From: an uncultured Fibrobacter sp.
GTDB lineage: Bacteria; Fibrobacterota; Fibrobacteria; Fibrobacterales; Fibrobacteraceae
Length of the DNA stretch: 64,000 bases
Assembly (NCBI GenBank): GCA_946408125.1
Contig: CAMJQW010000004.1
Location: forward strand, 1-64,000
Direction of reading: 5' to 3'
The notes beneath the pieces are model-generated. The model searched no databases and was not told the origin of the DNA. It worked only from the letters and a program-made list of their open reading frames with translations. Below, one piece after another: positions 56,133-64,000 of this stretch. The stretch's first letter is position 1; each line of letters begins with the position of its first letter. Made by a program: the position numbers and the translations under genes.

Positions 56133-57728
56133 ATGAATTTCAGAAAAGTTCGCAAAGAGCCCCTTTGGGCCGCCTTGTTCATCGTTTCCGTGGCGTCGGG
56201 TGCGCATGCCGCATCACCGGTTCTCGGCCCCGAAAACACGCGGAATCTGAGGACGCTCGAGACCGCCCCTATGTTGTTCGAATACCACCGCCAGACGGTG
56301 GGCGATGAGCGTCAGTACTTCACGTACCCGAGGCGCGACACGACCTTCCGCAAGCAATTCCAGAGCACCGAAGCGAACGCGCTCCTGTATTACGACAACG
56401 TGCAGGGGCCCGCCATTTCGGGACACGGGCATGCGGTAAATTGTGATGCGAACGATACCTCCTGCATCGCTGCAGCGAAGGAACTCTATGCGAAGGACCC
56501 GCGTTTCGGGATTGCGGCGAGCCTCGTCGGTGGCATGGACTACCGCGGAGGCGAAGCCTTGGGCGATACCATATGGCCGGGAATGGACGGCGGACTCTAC
56601 GTGCGCGGCTTTGCCGATTCCGTGGACTTCGTGCTCGACGCACGCATCTATAGCGAAGGACATTCCGCTGAATACCCGCGTTCCTGGGACCGCGAATTTC
56701 TGGAAGTGCAGAAGGAAGAGAATAATTCCGGCGTGGAGTACACGAGCTACGCGCGCTACCGTACGCATTTCGCGTTCAATCACGACTGGCTGCGTCTGGA
56801 TTTCGGCCGCGACGTGATGCATTGGGGCCCGGGCTACTACAACAACTTGACGCTCAACCAGTTTGCGCTCCCGTACAACATGATGAGCTTGGACCTGGTG
56901 ATTGGACCCCTGCGCGTGATGAGCTTCTATGGCGACATGCGCATCTACAACAACAGCATGAGTGATGGGAACAAGGATGACCGCAACGTGTTCGGGCACC
57001 GCTATGAACTCGCCATCGGGAATGCGACATTCGGCATCAGCGAACTGCAGGTGCAGTACGACAACCTCAAACCGTGGCTGTTCGTACCTACGGCGCCGCT
57101 GTTCATGGAAAAGGGCAACTATAGCGAAAACTCCAACAACGGTTCGCTCGCGTTTGATTTCAACTACCGCCTGTTCAGCATGGCGCGTATCTATACGGAA
57201 TTCTTCCTCGACGACATGGAATCCCCGATAAGCCTGGTGAAGAACGATAACATAGAAGCCAAATGGGCCTGGATGGCGGGTATGCAAGCGGGACATGACT
57301 TTTATTTCTCCGGGCACAGGCTCGAAGCCGGTACAATTTTCGAATACGCCCGCGTGGAACCGTACGTTTATAGCCACTTCGTTGAGAATACGGCGCAGAT
57401 AGCGAACCTCGGGTATCCCCTTGGGAACCCGGGCGGCCCGAATAGCCGCACCATAGATTGGACACTGTATGGCCGCCTCGACGGCCGCATCTTCGCGGGG
57501 TTGCACAATCGCTGGTTCTGGAAGGGGACGGATTACGGCTCGGCTCTGAATGATACGACGCCCACGCGCAACCACATGAAAATCCACAAGAAGTTCTTGG
57601 ACGGCGCAAAAATGCAGTATTCCCTTTCGCCCGCGCTCAGTTACGAGGGCCAGTTCGTGAGCTTCATGGGTGAGCTTTCGCTGATCGACGACAAGAAGGT
57701 GTATCTCCGCGCAGGATTCAAGTGGTGA
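56133..57728 (+). CDS. outer membrane protein, capsule-assembly Wzi-like
   Basis: Signal peptide; LRLDFGRDVMHWGPGYYNNLTLNQFALPYNMMSLDLVIGPLRVMSFYGDMR resembles the Wzi family. Confidence 0.65.
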   Translation: MNFRKVRKEPLWAALFIVSVASGAHAASPVLGPENTRNLRTLETAPMLFEYHRQTVGDERQYFTYPRRDTTFRKQFQSTEANALLYYDNVQGPAISGHGHAVNCDANDTSCIAAAKELYAKDPRFGIAASLVGGMDYRGGEALGDTIWPGMDGGLYVRGFADSVDFVLDARIYSEGHSAEYPRSWDREFLEVQKEENNSGVEYTSYARYRTHFAFNHDWLRLDFGRDVMHWGPGYYNNLTLNQFALPYNMMSLDLVIGPLRVMSFYGDMRIYNNSMSDGNKDDRNVFGHRYELAIGNATFGISELQVQYDNLKPWLFVPTAPLFMEKGNYSENSNNGSLAFDFNYRLFSMARIYTEFFLDDMESPISLVKNDNIEAKWAWMAGMQAGHDFYFSGHRLEAGTIFEYARVEPYVYSHFVENTAQIANLGYPLGNPGGPNSRTIDWTLYGRLDGRIFAGLHNRWFWKGTDYGSALNDTTPTRNHMKIHKKFLDGAKMQYSLSPALSYEGQFVSFMGELSLIDDKKVYLRAGFKW

Positions 57729-59050
57729 TGACTAAACCTGAACTTTTGGCTCCGGCGGGTGACTTGACCCGCATGAAATATGCGTTTGCCTACGGTGCGG
57801 ACGCCGTGTATGCGGGACAGCCTGCCTTTAGCCTCCGTTCCCGCGAGAATGGATTCAAGAATTTGGATGACCTTGCCGAAGGGATCGCTTACGCACATGC
57901 CCGCGGAAAGAAATTCTACTTGACGAGCAACGTGATTGCGAGGAATACGAAGGTGGAACCTTTCCAGAAGGCGCTCCTTGCCGCATTGGAACTGAAGCCT
58001 GACGCTCTGATCGTTGCCGATGCGGGCTTTGTCGGGTGGCTCCGCAAGGTGTCTCCCGAAACGGAAATTCACCTTTCGGTGCAGGCGAACACGACGAATT
58101 ACCTGACGGCGCAATTCTGGCATGATTTGGGTGTACGGCGCATTATTTTGAGCCGTGAACTTCGCTTGTCTGAAATTTTGGAGATAAAGGAACGTGTTCC
58201 TGGGCTCGAACTGGAGGTGTTCGTCCACGGCGCCGTCTGTATGGCGATGTCCGGACGGTGTATGCTCAGCAACTGGGTCACGCACCGCGACGCAAACCAG
58301 GGCGCCTGCGACAACAGCTGCCGCATGCCTTACAGGCTCTACGCGAACGAGGGCCCGCAGTGCGACGGTTACCGCGAACACGAAGGCAATTTTAGCTTGC
58401 AGAGGACGGACCGCCCCGAGCTTGATCCGGTGGCGCTTGACGAGGATACGTGGGGAACTTACTTCATGAGCAGCCGCGACCTCTGCGCGCTGGACGTGGT
58501 TCCCGAGCTGGTGCGCGGTGGCCTCGATTCGTTCAAAATCGAGGGGCGCACGCGTTCCGTGTATTACTTGAGCCAAGTGGTGCGTGCCTACCGTATGGCG
58601 ATTGACGCGTGCGCGTCCGCACTCCGTGCGGACGGACCGTGCACCGTGGACTGCGTTCCTGCGGAATCCCGCAGGGCCATCAGCTGCGTGGACGGTCGCG
58701 GCTTCATGCCTGGATTCTTGCGCGGTCCCTTGCCGCAGAACTACGAGAGTACGCACGTGAATGCCGAGGGCGGTTGCGTTTGTGCGCAGGTCCTCGGGTG
58801 CGACATGCAGGCGGGAGGGTTCCGCGTGAACGTCAAGAACCCGTTCTCCCCGGGCGATTCCATCGAGCTGATGACGCCTTCAGGAATGCATCCCTGCGAG
58901 GTCAAGGGAATGCTCAACTTCAGGGGCGAGCATGCGGACCGGCTTAACCCGGGTACGGAAGGACTCGTGCTTGTTCCGGACGATGTGTTGCAGAACACGG
59001 AGAATGCCGAATTTGCGTTCCTTGTGAGGATGGACACGGCAAAATCCTGA
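57728..59050 (+). CDS. peptidase U32-family protein (TrhP/YegQ-like)
   Basis: KPELLAPAGDLTRMKYAFAYGADAVYAGQ...EVFVHGAVCMAMSGRCMLSN...GACDNSCRMPYRL. Confidence 0.93.
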   Translation: MTKPELLAPAGDLTRMKYAFAYGADAVYAGQPAFSLRSRENGFKNLDDLAEGIAYAHARGKKFYLTSNVIARNTKVEPFQKALLAALELKPDALIVADAGFVGWLRKVSPETEIHLSVQANTTNYLTAQFWHDLGVRRIILSRELRLSEILEIKERVPGLELEVFVHGAVCMAMSGRCMLSNWVTHRDANQGACDNSCRMPYRLYANEGPQCDGYREHEGNFSLQRTDRPELDPVALDEDTWGTYFMSSRDLCALDVVPELVRGGLDSFKIEGRTRSVYYLSQVVRAYRMAIDACASALRADGPCTVDCVPAESRRAISCVDGRGFMPGFLRGPLPQNYESTHVNAEGGCVCAQVLGCDMQAGGFRVNVKNPFSPGDSIELMTPSGMHPCEVKGMLNFRGEHADRLNPGTEGLVLVPDDVLQNTENAEFAFLVRMDTAKS

Positions 59051-59071
59051 AGGAAAACATAAATTTGGGCT

Positions 59072-59503
59072 ATGGCAGTCGACGAAGCGACGAAAAAAAA
59101 GGACGAACTGGAACTCTACCAGATAGACGATAGGGCGATAGTACCTTTCTTCAGGGATCACCTTGAAGATCTGAAGCGCTTTCTCAACGAGCACAAGGGA
59201 CAGAATCTGTCTCTCCTGGTAATGCTCAAGCAGTTCATCCGCACATACCGGATGCCTTTCAATATGCAGCGCTACATGGAAGTGCAGCGCACGTTCATCC
59301 AGCAGAGCATTCACGAAAAGATGCAGGACCGGCAGGCCGCCGTGAGCCACTGGATCCAGGAACACGCGGGCCGTCACCGCGACCGCATGATCCAGTTGCA
59401 ATGCCTGTACCTGGACCGCGTCAAGGAAAAGCTCCTGCCCGAAATCGAGGCGCTGCTCGACCGCCGTATCGAGGCCCTTCAGGCCAAGAAAAACGATAAA
59501 TAA
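59072..59503 (+). CDS. hypothetical protein, 143 aa, charged helical
   Basis: ORF with promoter-like TAAATTTG directly upstream; no family recognised. Confidence 0.65.
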   Translation: MAVDEATKKKDELELYQIDDRAIVPFFRDHLEDLKRFLNEHKGQNLSLLVMLKQFIRTYRMPFNMQRYMEVQRTFIQQSIHEKMQDRQAAVSHWIQEHAGRHRDRMIQLQCLYLDRVKEKLLPEIEALLDRRIEALQAKKNDK

Positions 59504-59654
59504 AATTTACAATCGGCAAAAAACATCTAAGTCTTTGTCGTACATCACATTTTTTTGGGAAAGGGCCGTAAATTGGTTTTTTCCTGTTTTTCTTATTAAA
59601 GAAAAAAATATATATTTCACGAGGTTAGAAATAATTTTACAAAGAGGTAACCAC

Positions 59655-60650
59655 ATGAAAAAGATTCTCGGACTCTTGGCAATCTGCTCCCTTGTAGCTT
59701 GCAACGATTCCAGCGAAACCGTCGCCGCTCCGGCGTTCGGCGGAAACCAACAGGCTCAGGACACGCGTACGCAGGAGCAAATCGCGGATTCCATCGCCAA
59801 GCACATGGCTGACTCCATCGCGGCCCTCAACGGTCAGGGACAGCTGATGTCTTCTAATGCTTTGGTGATGAGCAGCGATGCCGGTGTCATGATGTCCAGC
59901 AGCAGCGCTCCGGTCATCGTTGGCCAGTCCAGCAGCTCCGCTGTTGTCCAGTCCAGCAGTTCCGTGGTTGGCCAGTCCAGCAGCTCCACGGTCGTAAGGT
60001 CCAGCTCCGCGGTTACTCCGAAGTCGAGCGCGACTGTCGCCGCGGATGATGGCGTGTTCAAACTTGAACTGTGGGATGCTGCCGATGGTGAAGCGCAGGT
60101 CCCGACCGGCAACTCGACCGGTGGCTGGTGGTATGGTTACGCAGATGATCTGGGTTCTGAAATCACTTGGGCCGCCGAACCGGAAGATGGTGACATGACG
60201 CCCGTGATTGCAGCATGCGGAGGCATTTGCGGTGATTTCGTCATTGGCGAAGGTGATGCCGAAGAAGGTATATACCCGTACCTCGGCTTTGCATTCGGCT
60301 ATGCCAAGAATGAGAACCTTACCGGCGATGCTACTTCCGTTAAGGGCATCTGCGTTACCTACACCTATTCCGGTACCGCTTCGTTCGTTATCGAACTCGG
60401 CATGACCAAGTCTCAAGAAGATAAGCTTGGAAGCGCCCTCCCGGTAGCACCCTTGCCGAAGGGCACCAAGAAGACGGTTGACTACAAGTGGAGCGAATTT
60501 GAACAGCCGGATTGGGCTAAGAAGCCGATGAGCGGTCCTGAAGCTGCGGCTGATCTTAAGTCCATCAAGTTCAAGTTTGCGGATGTCTCCGGTGGCGAAA
60601 GCGGTTCCTTTGCCGTCTACAAGGTCGGCCCGTACGGCGGCTGCAACTAA
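59655..60650 (+). CDS. lipoprotein with Ser-rich linker and putative carbohydrate-binding (CBM11-like) domain
   Basis: MKKILGLLAICSLVACND lipobox; QSSSSAVVQSSSSVVGQSSSS linker; beta-sandwich-like C-terminal region. Confidence 0.8.
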   Translation: MKKILGLLAICSLVACNDSSETVAAPAFGGNQQAQDTRTQEQIADSIAKHMADSIAALNGQGQLMSSNALVMSSDAGVMMSSSSAPVIVGQSSSSAVVQSSSSVVGQSSSSTVVRSSSAVTPKSSATVAADDGVFKLELWDAADGEAQVPTGNSTGGWWYGYADDLGSEITWAAEPEDGDMTPVIAACGGICGDFVIGEGDAEEGIYPYLGFAFGYAKNENLTGDATSVKGICVTYTYSGTASFVIELGMTKSQEDKLGSALPVAPLPKGTKKTVDYKWSEFEQPDWAKKPMSGPEAAADLKSIKFKFADVSGGESGSFAVYKVGPYGGCN

Positions 60651-60672
60651 TCGCCTGATTTCAAGGATTTAA

Positions 60673-60704
60673 AAAGAACACTCCTTCGGGGGCGTTCTTT
60701 TTTT
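60673..60704 (+). terminator. Rho-independent terminator
   Basis: AAGAAC...ttcg...GTTCTT followed by a T run. Confidence 0.75.
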
Positions 60705-60772
60705 GTGCAAAGGGCTCGGGCCGCACTATGCCCGGGATGTCATGACGGGCATCATGTTCGGCGCGTGTGCTA

Positions 60773-61399
60773 TTATTTTCCGAGGGCCTTCTTGAGGGCG
60801 CGGATGGCGTTCCCGCGGTGGCTGATGGCCTTCTTTTCTTCGAGTTCCATCTGGGCGAAGGTGCGGTCGAATCCGTCAGGCACGAACAGCGGGTCGTAGC
60901 CGAACCCCATGTCGCCGACGGGTGCGCGGTTGATTTGCCCGCGGCATTCGCCTTCGAAAATCTTGGGTTCGCTGATGGAAAGATTTCCGTCTGTGTCCCT
61001 GGTGATAGTCTGGTACGAAAGCGCGCAGAAATAGCGGGCCTTGCGGTCCTCGATGTTTTCCATCTTTTTAAGGAGCAGTTCGTTGTTGCTCTCGTCGGCA
61101 CCGTGGATGCCACTGTAGCGAGCGCTGTAGATGCCGGGTTCGCCGTTGAGTGCGAAGACTTCGAGTCCGGAATCGTCGGCGAGCACGGTCGCTTCGATGT
61201 TGCGGTCTTTGAGCCAGCGGGCCGTGGTCGACGACTTGATGATGGCGTTCTCGGCAAAGCTCTTGCCGTCTTCCACGATATCCTCGTCGAATCCGATGTC
61301 CTTGAGGGTCTTGAATTCGTAATGTTCGGTGCCCAGAATGTGGGCGAAATCCCTGATCTTGCCGGCGCTCCCGGTCGCGATAACGAAAAGGTGTTTCAT
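60773..61399 (-). CDS. rdgB: RdgB/HAM1 XTP/dITP diphosphatase
   Basis: VIATGSAGKIRDFAHIL, ADDSGLEVFALNGEPGIYSARYSG, GFGYDPLFVPDG, SHRGNAIRAL. Confidence 0.95.
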   Translation of the reverse strand: MKHLFVIATGSAGKIRDFAHILGTEHYEFKTLKDIGFDEDIVEDGKSFAENAIIKSSTTARWLKDRNIEATVLADDSGLEVFALNGEPGIYSARYSGIHGADESNNELLLKKMENIEDRKARYFCALSYQTITRDTDGNLSISEPKIFEGECRGQINRAPVGDMGFGYDPLFVPDGFDRTFAQMELEEKKAISHRGNAIRALKKALGK

Positions 61400-61457
61400 T
61401 TTTGAAGTGGCCAGTAAATAGTAGGCAGTGGGTTGCTCAATGCGATCTGACTACTAA

Positions 61458-61649
61458 TTAGTAGTGGGTCGGTTTAAAGAGGATGATGATGGCGTCGACG
61501 ACAACGCCTACGCCGCATAGGCCCGCCGTGCAGAGCCACAGGATTCCGGTCCAGATTTTCCCTTCGTAGAATCTGTGTATGCCCAGGTATCCGAGCAGTA
61601 TACAGAGGGCGAGGGCAATCCATTTGTTGTGTTCACCTTGTTTTGGCAT
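61458..61649 (-). CDS. TM2-domain membrane protein
   Basis: LALCILLGYLGIHRFYEGKIWTGILWLCTAGLCGVGVVVDAIIIL. Confidence 0.88.
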   Translation of the reverse strand: MPKQGEHNKWIALALCILLGYLGIHRFYEGKIWTGILWLCTAGLCGVGVVVDAIIILFKPTHY

Positions 61650-61682
61650 AAAAACCTCAATTGTATAGTATAAATTTAGCAA

Positions 61683-63632
61683 ATGCGTCGTTCAGATTTA
61701 TATATTGGGAATGTGAAAAAGATTATTTGTCCATTCGCCATTCTGCTCGGGCTCTGCGCCTGTGCTTCCGATAATCCGCGCCCGGCCACGGACTCCTCGT
61801 CCGAACCGGCAACCGCCTCTGCACAACCCCTGCCACAGTCTGTACCTTCGACGCTGTTCGAGGTGAAGGCTTCGGGTGCAGACAAACAGGTGCGTGTCGT
61901 CGCGAAGCCGACGCTCGCCGCGCTCGATTACGCTGCTTACTCCGCCAACCCGATTCGCTTGGCAGGGAAGGACGAGAAACCTGAAAACTATGCGGGCAAG
62001 ATGGCTTCGGCAAAGATTGCCGACTATCCGTTCCCGATGCTAGAATCGCTTTCGGAGTCTGCTCCTGTTGCTGTTGCGGGCAGGCCGCCGCTTGCGTGGG
62101 AACCGCTTTCGAAGATCCTTTACGCGCAGACGGGTAACGACTCTCTTGGAATCTTGCTCAACGCGGTCGAGGCCGTCAAGTGGGACGAGCCCGAAGTGTT
62201 CCGCGCTTTCCAGACGGTTTCCAAGCTCTGGGGCGTTGCGCTGACGGACGGCAGCGTGGAATGGTGGGTGGAAGTTTCGCCTGCCGCGTGGACCGGGCGC
62301 GCGCCGTTCTACGGCAAGCTCAAACTGGTGTCGGCAGGCGAGACTGCGGAAGTCCTGAATTATTACTTGACGGCCGAGATGGGCGCCGAGGATGCCATGA
62401 ACTGGGTGCGCACGCTTTCGTCTTACTGGTATCCGACCCTGAATACGGATTTGGAACAGCATACGCCGGGCGCTCCCTGGGAAGGCGGTAGGCCTTTCGC
62501 GGTGATGCGCGGTAACCCGATGGGGACTCCGATGTGGGTCGCCTTTGATGTTCCCGCCTTTGAGCTGAGCGACGAGGCGCTGCGTGCGAAGTTCGTTGCC
62601 GATTCCCTGGCGGAAGCGGGCGAGGTTGTTCCCGTGGACCGCTCCCTCGATACGAATTCGTCTTTCCGTCTCGAAACGCTTGCCTCGCTCGAAGGAGCTT
62701 GCCCGGCGAACGATGCTACGGCCAAGTTCCGCGACGCGCTCTCGAAGCAGCTGAAGAAACTCCCGAAGGAACAGAATGCCTGGGAATCTAACGGAATGCT
62801 TTGGTTCAGGCGCAACGCGAATTACCTGCTTGCCGACAAGATCAGCGGCCAGGACAGCCTGCACAATCCGCTCTCGCGCCTGCTGGAACTCAAGAAGTAT
62901 CTCGATTCGCAGAATATCCAGCTGTTGGTGGTTCCGGTTCCTGTCAAGGAAGAAATCTATGCCGACAAGATTGTGGCCGGGACTCCGGCGGATCTCTGCG
63001 TGAACGTGAACGGGCGTGAATTCTTCCGCGAAATGCTTGCCGCGGGCCTCGACGTGCTTGACCTCTATCCGGCGCTCATGGCGGCCCGTGCGGGTGATGA
63101 ACCGCCGCATTACAGCTACCAGCGCTACGATACGCACTGGGCGCTGCCGGGAATGCTTGCGGCTATGGAAATGCTCGCATCCCGCGTGACGCAGTACAGC
63201 TGGTACGCTTCTTCGGGCGCCCAGCCGGGAAGCTTGCAGATGCAGGAAACGACTACGGTTCGCGAAGGTGACCTCGTGGCGCACCTGCCCGATGCGGAAA
63301 AGCCGAAATATACTGCGGATACGTTGTCTGCAATGAAGATTTTCAAGGGCTCCAATCCTTACAAGGGCGGCAAGAATGCTCCGATTCTCCTGATGGGAGA
63401 CTCCTTCACGGGAGTGTTCGAATCGGTGGACCAGAAGAGCGGCGGTCCGGGATCCCTGCTGGCTTATGCTACCGGCCTCGACGTGCAGGTGGTGACTAGC
63501 TGGGGTGGCGGCCCTGGCGTGTATCACCGCATGATGAAGATGACCAAGGATATGCAGAGCAAGCGACTCGTCATTTACATGATGACGGCCCGCGACTTCT
63601 GGCAATCCCCGATGGAATGGGATGGCCTGTAA
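61683..63632 (+). CDS. AlgX/AlgJ-like SGNH-type lipoprotein (O-acetyltransferase family)
   Basis: Lipobox LGLCAC; YQRYDTHWALPGMLAAMEML; LLMGDSFTGVFE. Confidence 0.75.
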   Translation: MRRSDLYIGNVKKIICPFAILLGLCACASDNPRPATDSSSEPATASAQPLPQSVPSTLFEVKASGADKQVRVVAKPTLAALDYAAYSANPIRLAGKDEKPENYAGKMASAKIADYPFPMLESLSESAPVAVAGRPPLAWEPLSKILYAQTGNDSLGILLNAVEAVKWDEPEVFRAFQTVSKLWGVALTDGSVEWWVEVSPAAWTGRAPFYGKLKLVSAGETAEVLNYYLTAEMGAEDAMNWVRTLSSYWYPTLNTDLEQHTPGAPWEGGRPFAVMRGNPMGTPMWVAFDVPAFELSDEALRAKFVADSLAEAGEVVPVDRSLDTNSSFRLETLASLEGACPANDATAKFRDALSKQLKKLPKEQNAWESNGMLWFRRNANYLLADKISGQDSLHNPLSRLLELKKYLDSQNIQLLVVPVPVKEEIYADKIVAGTPADLCVNVNGREFFREMLAAGLDVLDLYPALMAARAGDEPPHYSYQRYDTHWALPGMLAAMEMLASRVTQYSWYASSGAQPGSLQMQETTTVREGDLVAHLPDAEKPKYTADTLSAMKIFKGSNPYKGGKNAPILLMGDSFTGVFESVDQKSGGPGSLLAYATGLDVQVVTSWGGGPGVYHRMMKMTKDMQSKRLVIYMMTARDFWQSPMEWDGL

Positions 63633-64000
63633 GCGGTTACGACATCTCTTTTGGCCTGTGTTCTCGCTTGCGCTCCTGGCGGCGCTTGCGTTTGCGCTGT
63701 GGAGCGGGCAGAAGGAAAACGTCAGTTATCGTGCGATGGCGTGCGCTTTCGAGGAACGTACTCCCGCGTGCCTGGATTCCGTTGCGGAATGGAATCGCGG
63801 CCTTGCTTTTTTTGATAGCGCCTATGCGGTAAGCGGTGATGCGCTGCAATCGCTGAAGGCACTCCTCTGGAATTTCTGGAATATCGAGTTTACGGGCGCG
63901 GGCGAGGCGGCGGTGGCGCACGACGCCATACTCCCGCTACGCGTTCTCGAGACGAAAAAGTCGGGATGCATGGGGCTTTCGTGGCTTGCGATGATGGTCG
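63622..64000 (+). CDS. membrane-anchored protein, possibly SirB1/transglutaminase-like (truncated by window end)
   Basis: ATG at 63622 overlaps the previous stop; frame open to the end (MACKRLRHLFWPVFSLALLAALAFALWSG...LPLRVLETKKSGCMGLSWLAMMV). Absent from the ORF track because no stop lies in the window. Confidence 0.6.
   Translation, partial: MACKRLRHLFWPVFSLALLAALAFALWSGQKENVSYRAMACAFEERTPACLDSVAEWNRGLAFFDSAYAVSGDALQSLKALLWNFWNIEFTGAGEAAVAHDAILPLRVLETKKSGCMGLSWLAMMV

Noticed and set aside
60728-60752. Inverted repeat ATGCCCG-N11-CGGGCAT between the lipoprotein and rdgB
   Set aside because: Perfect 7-bp arms but no T-tract and no shared borders with the GTCAT...ATCT repeat family; could be chance in GC-rich DNA.
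1-64000. tRNA, rRNA, CRISPR arrays, IS elements, prophage, restriction or defence islands
   Set aside because: Looked for T-loop GGTTCRANYC contexts outside coding regions, regularly spaced repeats, transposase/integrase motifs and known defence families; none seen. A tool-based scan (tRNAscan-SE, Infernal, DefenseFinder) would be needed to exclude them fully.

Overview
The window is about 64 kb of compact bacterial chromosome with roughly 56 protein-coding genes on both strands. I infer a Fibrobacter-type (Fibrobacteres) genome from two FISUMP domains, many lipoproteins with Ser-rich 'SSSS' linkers, a CE6-like esterase with CBM6, and CotH and pectate-lyase-like secreted proteins. Recognisable housekeeping genes are sufC/sufD, dnaG, rpsT, efp with epmB, thiL, pcrA/uvrD, gatC, kdsB, rsmD, coaD, hrpB, ppa, rpsD and rdgB. 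Envelope and surface genes include an mglA-mglB-DUF2914-OMP-Omp85-like operon, pilB, comEA-pilM-pilN(O), a second Omp85-like protein, a Wzi-like OMP and an AlgX/AlgJ-like protein. I saw no tRNA, rRNA, CRISPR array, transposase or prophage. The signals most worth a second look are: (1) two near-identical palindromic repeat elements inserted in frame inside hrpB, with the same modular layout as an intergenic repeat near 8 kb; (2) a recurrent TAnnTTTG/A element 4-6 nt before start codons, predicting leaderless mRNAs; (3) two perfect inverted DnaA boxes in an extended inverted repeat upstream of thiL; (4) the mglAB-outer-membrane operon; (5) an 11-G tract at the -33 position of a promoter; (6) a 33-codon hydrophobic ORF with its own terminator. 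All assignments come from reading the sequence; no database search was run.
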